A stretch of DNA of 64,000 nt from Hemibagrus wyckioides (lineage: Eukaryota > Chordata > Actinopteri > Siluriformes > Bagridae): the NCBI RefSeq assembly GCF_019097595.1, contig NC_080735.1, positions 1,099,817 to 1,163,816 on the forward strand. Direction: 5' to 3'. Below, one piece after another: positions 60,284-64,000 of the stretch. Made by a program: the position numbers and the translations under genes. Positions within the stretch are counted from its first letter, which is position 1, and each line of letters begins with the position of its first letter. Below the pieces are notes generated by a model, which ran no database searches, was not told the origin of the DNA, and saw only the letters and a list, made by a program, of their open reading frames with translations.

Positions 60284-60463
60284 GGAAAGTGGAAGCAATT
60301 GGGAACAAGAGCAACTCGGCCCACGGAGCGGTAGTCCACGTAAAATCACAGATCACAGATCACGCTGAGAGCACGCGCCAGAAGGCGCCGACTTTCTGCA
60401 GAGTCAATGGCTACAGACCTCCAAACGTTGTGTGGCCTTCAGAGTAGTGTCCCAAAACATTTA
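60284..60463 (+). pseudogene. Tc1-like B N-terminal piece (unit 8)
   Basis: Present; CACGCTGAGAGCACGCGCC region altered by indels. Confidence 0.72.
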
Positions 60464-60735
60464 AAGTCATAAAGTGTATGTACAAATAGTGCTTACTTTG
60501 CTCATCTGCATTTGTTGCAAGTCTATTGGTTCTACTGTACTCTATTCATTTTCCAAACACTATAATGGCTTATCTGTACTTATGACTTGAAGTTTTGAAG
60601 CGTGCCTTCAATTTGATGAAAGCTCATGTAGAAACACCATACCACTAAGCCATCAGCTGTCTTAGATTGCACTACCTTGTCTTGTACAGGCAGGGCACCG
60701 ACTTAGAAACAGCGTCAGGGTGTATTCTGTACCTG

Positions 60736-61070
60736 CTAGTCCTTGATCAACTCCTCTGTCTGCTCACCAAGGTAGAAAATAGAGGCCTCTGATCACAGCT
60801 TCTCTTGGGCAAAGTGCAGGATGACGAGGAGGAAATTCCTCCTCCTCCATCTGAAAGAGAGAAAGAGAGAGATAGATTTAAAACTCTGCCACAAACACCT
60901 TACACTGGAGAACCACGACTTCAAATGTTCCCCATACCTGGGAAAGCTCAAATGAAGTCCATCACAGGTGGTTTCTCGAGGATTACGTCATTTCCACGCA
61001 GAGAGAAGGTCTTTGTCATCTTCTTGATGAGATCAAACAAAGTACAATGGGCTTTTTGACATAGAAACAT
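60736..61070 (-). pseudogene. SAMD3-like coding remnant (unit 8)
   Basis: Short-tract form as in units 1-3 and 6. Confidence 0.38.
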
Positions 61071-61673
61071 GACTCGGGTAACATGAACTCTTACCATAAC
61101 CACATTCAAGTTGCTGAAATGAATTATTTAACATGCACTTTTAACCGTTTCAACATCTTTAACTAGAACATTACTATGAATTTCTACAATTTTTTTTTTT
61201 ACACAGTAATTGTGTCCTATTAACCAGAATAGGCTTTTAACCAGGAAATAACAGGATTTATATCAAAACCATTTCTATCTCCACATCACTTATTTGTGCC
61301 AATCCCAGGCTTAGTAATGGCACAGACCAAGCTAGCGATTAGCATTAGCTACCAGCCTTAACGCGATTAGCACATAAAATATGCCATTTATTCATTTGCA
61401 ATGATAAAAAGGGCACCAAAGCATGTAAACATTAGACACCATTCTCACAAACCCCCGACTGGTTTTTATGAAAAGTATCTGAACAACAATATCAAGTATG
61501 CTGTCATTTCACCTTACCATATTAGCCACAGCTACAAGCTACGAGCTAACGTGATTAGCGCATAAAACATGCCGTTTGTTCATGGAGATTTTAGCTCTTA
61601 GCACACCTATCACCCGCTTTTCCTCTACTCTGAACAAAAAGTCACGTGGCCTACACTCTGCCTGAGGTCCGCA

Positions 61674-61742
61674 CGGGCTTGAACCCGACGTCTCTACGGG
61701 CCTGGGCTCCAGAAAGCAGCGCTAACCACTAGGATACGACGG
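61674..61742 (-). pseudogene. tRNA-like element, altered B box (unit 8)
   Basis: B box lacks the CpG base as in units 6 and 7; A-box neighbourhood also changed (GGATACGACGGG). Confidence 0.48.
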
Positions 61743-63376
61743 GTTCCGCCCCGCCACAGCTGATAGGCTGGGGTGCCGTGCAATCCCTCTGCGGATTGGA
61801 CAATTCAACCGTCCACTCAACTCGACTGAAACAACCGGAAGGAAGAACGGCGACTTGTCCATAAATAACAGCGCCGCTGACCAAGTCCCAGGACAAGTTG
61901 GAAACACTAAATATGCGCTTGGCGCCAGCATTAAGGACGGATTACCAGAGTTCCGTGGAAATAAGTCAGTAAATCCAGAAATAATCTTAGCTTTACTGCC
62001 GAGCCACAGGCCCTAGGTCAAAGCTGGCCTCTGAGCAGCCAGAACACTTGGAGCAGCGTAACACGTGAGGAACTGACCCCTAGCCTGTGGGTGCGAGTAA
62101 AATTGCTTTAAACTCACCGACATGAAGGAAAATCAGTAGGTGCACGTAACAATTCTCTACACTAGCTAAAGTAAGCTCCTTTCAAAGCAAAAGCCCCAGA
62201 AGTCGATGGATACTCCCTACTCATTACACAGGAGATGATAAGAAACCGTTTGCTTGGACAATGGGAATCGCCATGCATGCAAGCTCGCACTGTCAATGAC
62301 GGCTAAAATGTACAAAGCGCATTGCTGAACACAGAAAGCTGAGAAGAGCGCAATCAACAAGCCCTTGTACTAAAAGAGCCGTAGGTGCAGTGGGACACGC
62401 CCACAGTGGAATACTCCAAGATACAAATACGTTCAAAAATGCCATTTCCAATTCGTTCCTTTAGAAAATAATGAAATACTAGTCCTCGCCATGTCTAGCA
62501 GTCTGTGTATAAATGTTTAAAAGATGGGAAGATTATAATCATTATTTTTAAACCTACATGCGTGATCGTGTTGTCGCTCTGTTCATGCGTAGCATAAATA
62601 GCGTTCATGATTTATTGGGTTATTGTGTTTGGTCAGAGTATCGCCAAGTGGCCTCTCCTGTAATGCTGCACTGCGAGTGCCACACCTGACCAAGCACCCA
62701 TGCCTAGCCGTTTGTCTAGTAAATAGCAGCATGGGGGAAAGAGAGATAAACCCCAATTTTCTTACACTTTATCTTAATCTTCTTCTCCATGTCACTTATG
62801 CAAGGTTTTATTATTATCTATTTTAATAATCAGCATTAAGAAAGAATCCTCAGGAAAGACAATGGTCACCCTCAGCACTGTCTTTCTACACTCACTACAG
62901 TTATTTGTCTTCCCATTGTGTGTTTCAGATTGTGTAATTGTACATTTCTATTTCACACCTTGTCTATTACACACTATTTCTTTTTTTTTTTTTTACTGGC
63001 TGCTTGGCCGATTCACAGAGTAAGAACTCCATTGTACGGTGGAACACACTGTTTGCTGTCCATATGACAATAAACTGTTAAATCTTTGAATATAACAATC
63101 AAATTATTTGGTCATTTTTATCTAGTACTTTTAGTAATAGCGCCTGTTACAGCATGTCTTCCTCACAGTACCTCATAAACACTTGAAAACTATAATCCTA
63201 CATGGCATACAACTTTACACGTCATGTTTGAGAAGAGAAAAGAAAAAGAGCCTACTGCTAACAGTTAAAGAGGGACCCAAACATTTCTGGCCAACATCAT
63301 AAATGACTGTGTAACAGTTTCTTTCCTTCAAGCCATCAGACTCGCCAACACCCAGAAGAACTGAACTGTAAATTCA

Positions 63377-63378
<2 letters not shown>

Positions 63379-63411
<33 letters not shown>
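63379..63411. repeat. (CA)n tract closing unit 8
   Basis: Pure CA run of about 16 repeats in a heavily indel-laden context. Confidence 0.96.
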
Positions 63412-63413
<2 letters not shown>

Positions 63414-64000
63414 GTGTGAACTGAACTGCCTTCTAAACTGGATCTTAAACACTCCGAGTTCAGATTCAATATTCATCCATGCTCTATAGCACCAGCCACT
63501 TTATAAGTGTTTACACATGCCGTTTCTGAACATTTAACTCAATTGCTGCTGTTTCTGTTTTTGTCCACATTTCAACGTGCCACCAACTCTGCTGCAATTA
63601 CAGAAGGCTATTAGATGGCTGGCTAAACTAAGTATTTGAACAAGCCGATGATGTTTGTCTCCAGTAAATATAGTTCTAAAGAGTGCAATTGACATGAAGT
63701 ATGTTCACCAGATGTTAGTAAGAAACCCCATGCAGATCCACACATGTGAGAAATGAAACCACAGACATCCATAAATGGAAGTTGTGTGTAATAATGTGTG
63801 AAATGACACAGGGAAACGCGATATTGAGGCTGCACGCTTAGTAGAAATTTCTCTTAATACCTTAGCACAGAGAGCCTTTGTCGGTAAGTGAGACACTGGC
63901 TTCAAAGGCATACGCCTGCTTTGTATGGAGAGAGTAGTTGCATGCATTGCTCAGGTGTGAATTTTGGCCCATTCTTTCACACAGACAGTCTTGAAAGCTT
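63412..64000. repeat. Macrosatellite unit 9, partial
   Basis: Start of a ninth unit, cut by the window edge, with an insertion or deletion every few dozen bases relative to the other units. The array therefore continues beyond the window. Confidence 0.93.
63628..64000 (-). pseudogene. Tc1-like A remnant, cut by window end (unit 9)
   Basis: Inverted-repeat-like end and part of the transposase C-terminus. Indels break the frame that encodes PIENLWKELM in the other units. Confidence 0.8.

Larger units (their letters stand above)
55748..63411. repeat. Macrosatellite unit 8 (7.7 kb)
   Basis: Last complete unit. Error-like indels are frequent and become dense after about 62.5 kb. Spacers: 56810-57387, 57600-57907, 58181-58759, 60464-60735, 61071-61673 and 61743-63378. 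Confidence 0.95.

Overview
This window is eukaryotic repeat-rich DNA, almost certainly from a teleost fish. It carries L2-type LINE fragments with the teleost-style TTGAAT-repeat 3' tail, fragments of two Tc1-like transposases, a Ty3/gypsy RNase H fragment and long (CA)n tracts. I see no intact host gene.

Layout. 1-558 is the broken end of a Ty3/gypsy pol. 559-2164 is a flank dominated by a TG-rich minisatellite in two blocks, followed by a rearranged, diverged edge of the array. From 2165 to the end of the window lies one direct tandem array of a roughly 7.5-7.7 kb unit: eight complete units (1: 2165-10693; 2: 10694-18225; 3: 18226-25683; 4: 25684-32644; 5: 32645-40333; 6: 40334-48051; 7: 48052-55747; 8: 55748-63411) and the start of a ninth. 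A (CA)n tract ends every unit. The array is still running at base 64000.

Each unit has the same order: head; Tc1-like family A transposase 3' half (minus); Tc1-like family B C-terminal piece (plus); spacer; family B middle piece (minus); spacer; 45-bp VNTR; spacer; L2 endonuclease piece (minus); L2 reverse transcriptase piece with 3' UTR and tail (minus); family B N-terminal piece (plus); spacer; a minus-strand coding-like remnant that I tentatively compare with the teleost SAMD3-like family; a gctaac/gattagc-rich AT segment; a tRNA-like element with A and B boxes (minus); about 1.6 kb of further unit DNA; (CA)n. Several spacers are diverged copies of each other within one unit, so the unit itself contains an older internal duplication.

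History read from the sequence: transposons landed and decayed, as shown by inactivating changes shared by all units. The composite segment then became a tandem array. Later changes are private to single units: an L2 insertion in unit 1, two deletions in unit 4, VNTR copy numbers from 1 to 7, and loss of the tRNA-like B box in unit 1. Single-base markers are shuffled between units, as expected from unequal crossover or gene conversion.

From about 40.5 kb rightward, small indels accumulate at CpG sites and homopolymers, and the last 1.5 kb is worse. This looks like long-read consensus error, so divergence of units 6-9 should not be read at face value. The genes here do not form a pathway; the object of interest is the macrosatellite and what it has captured.
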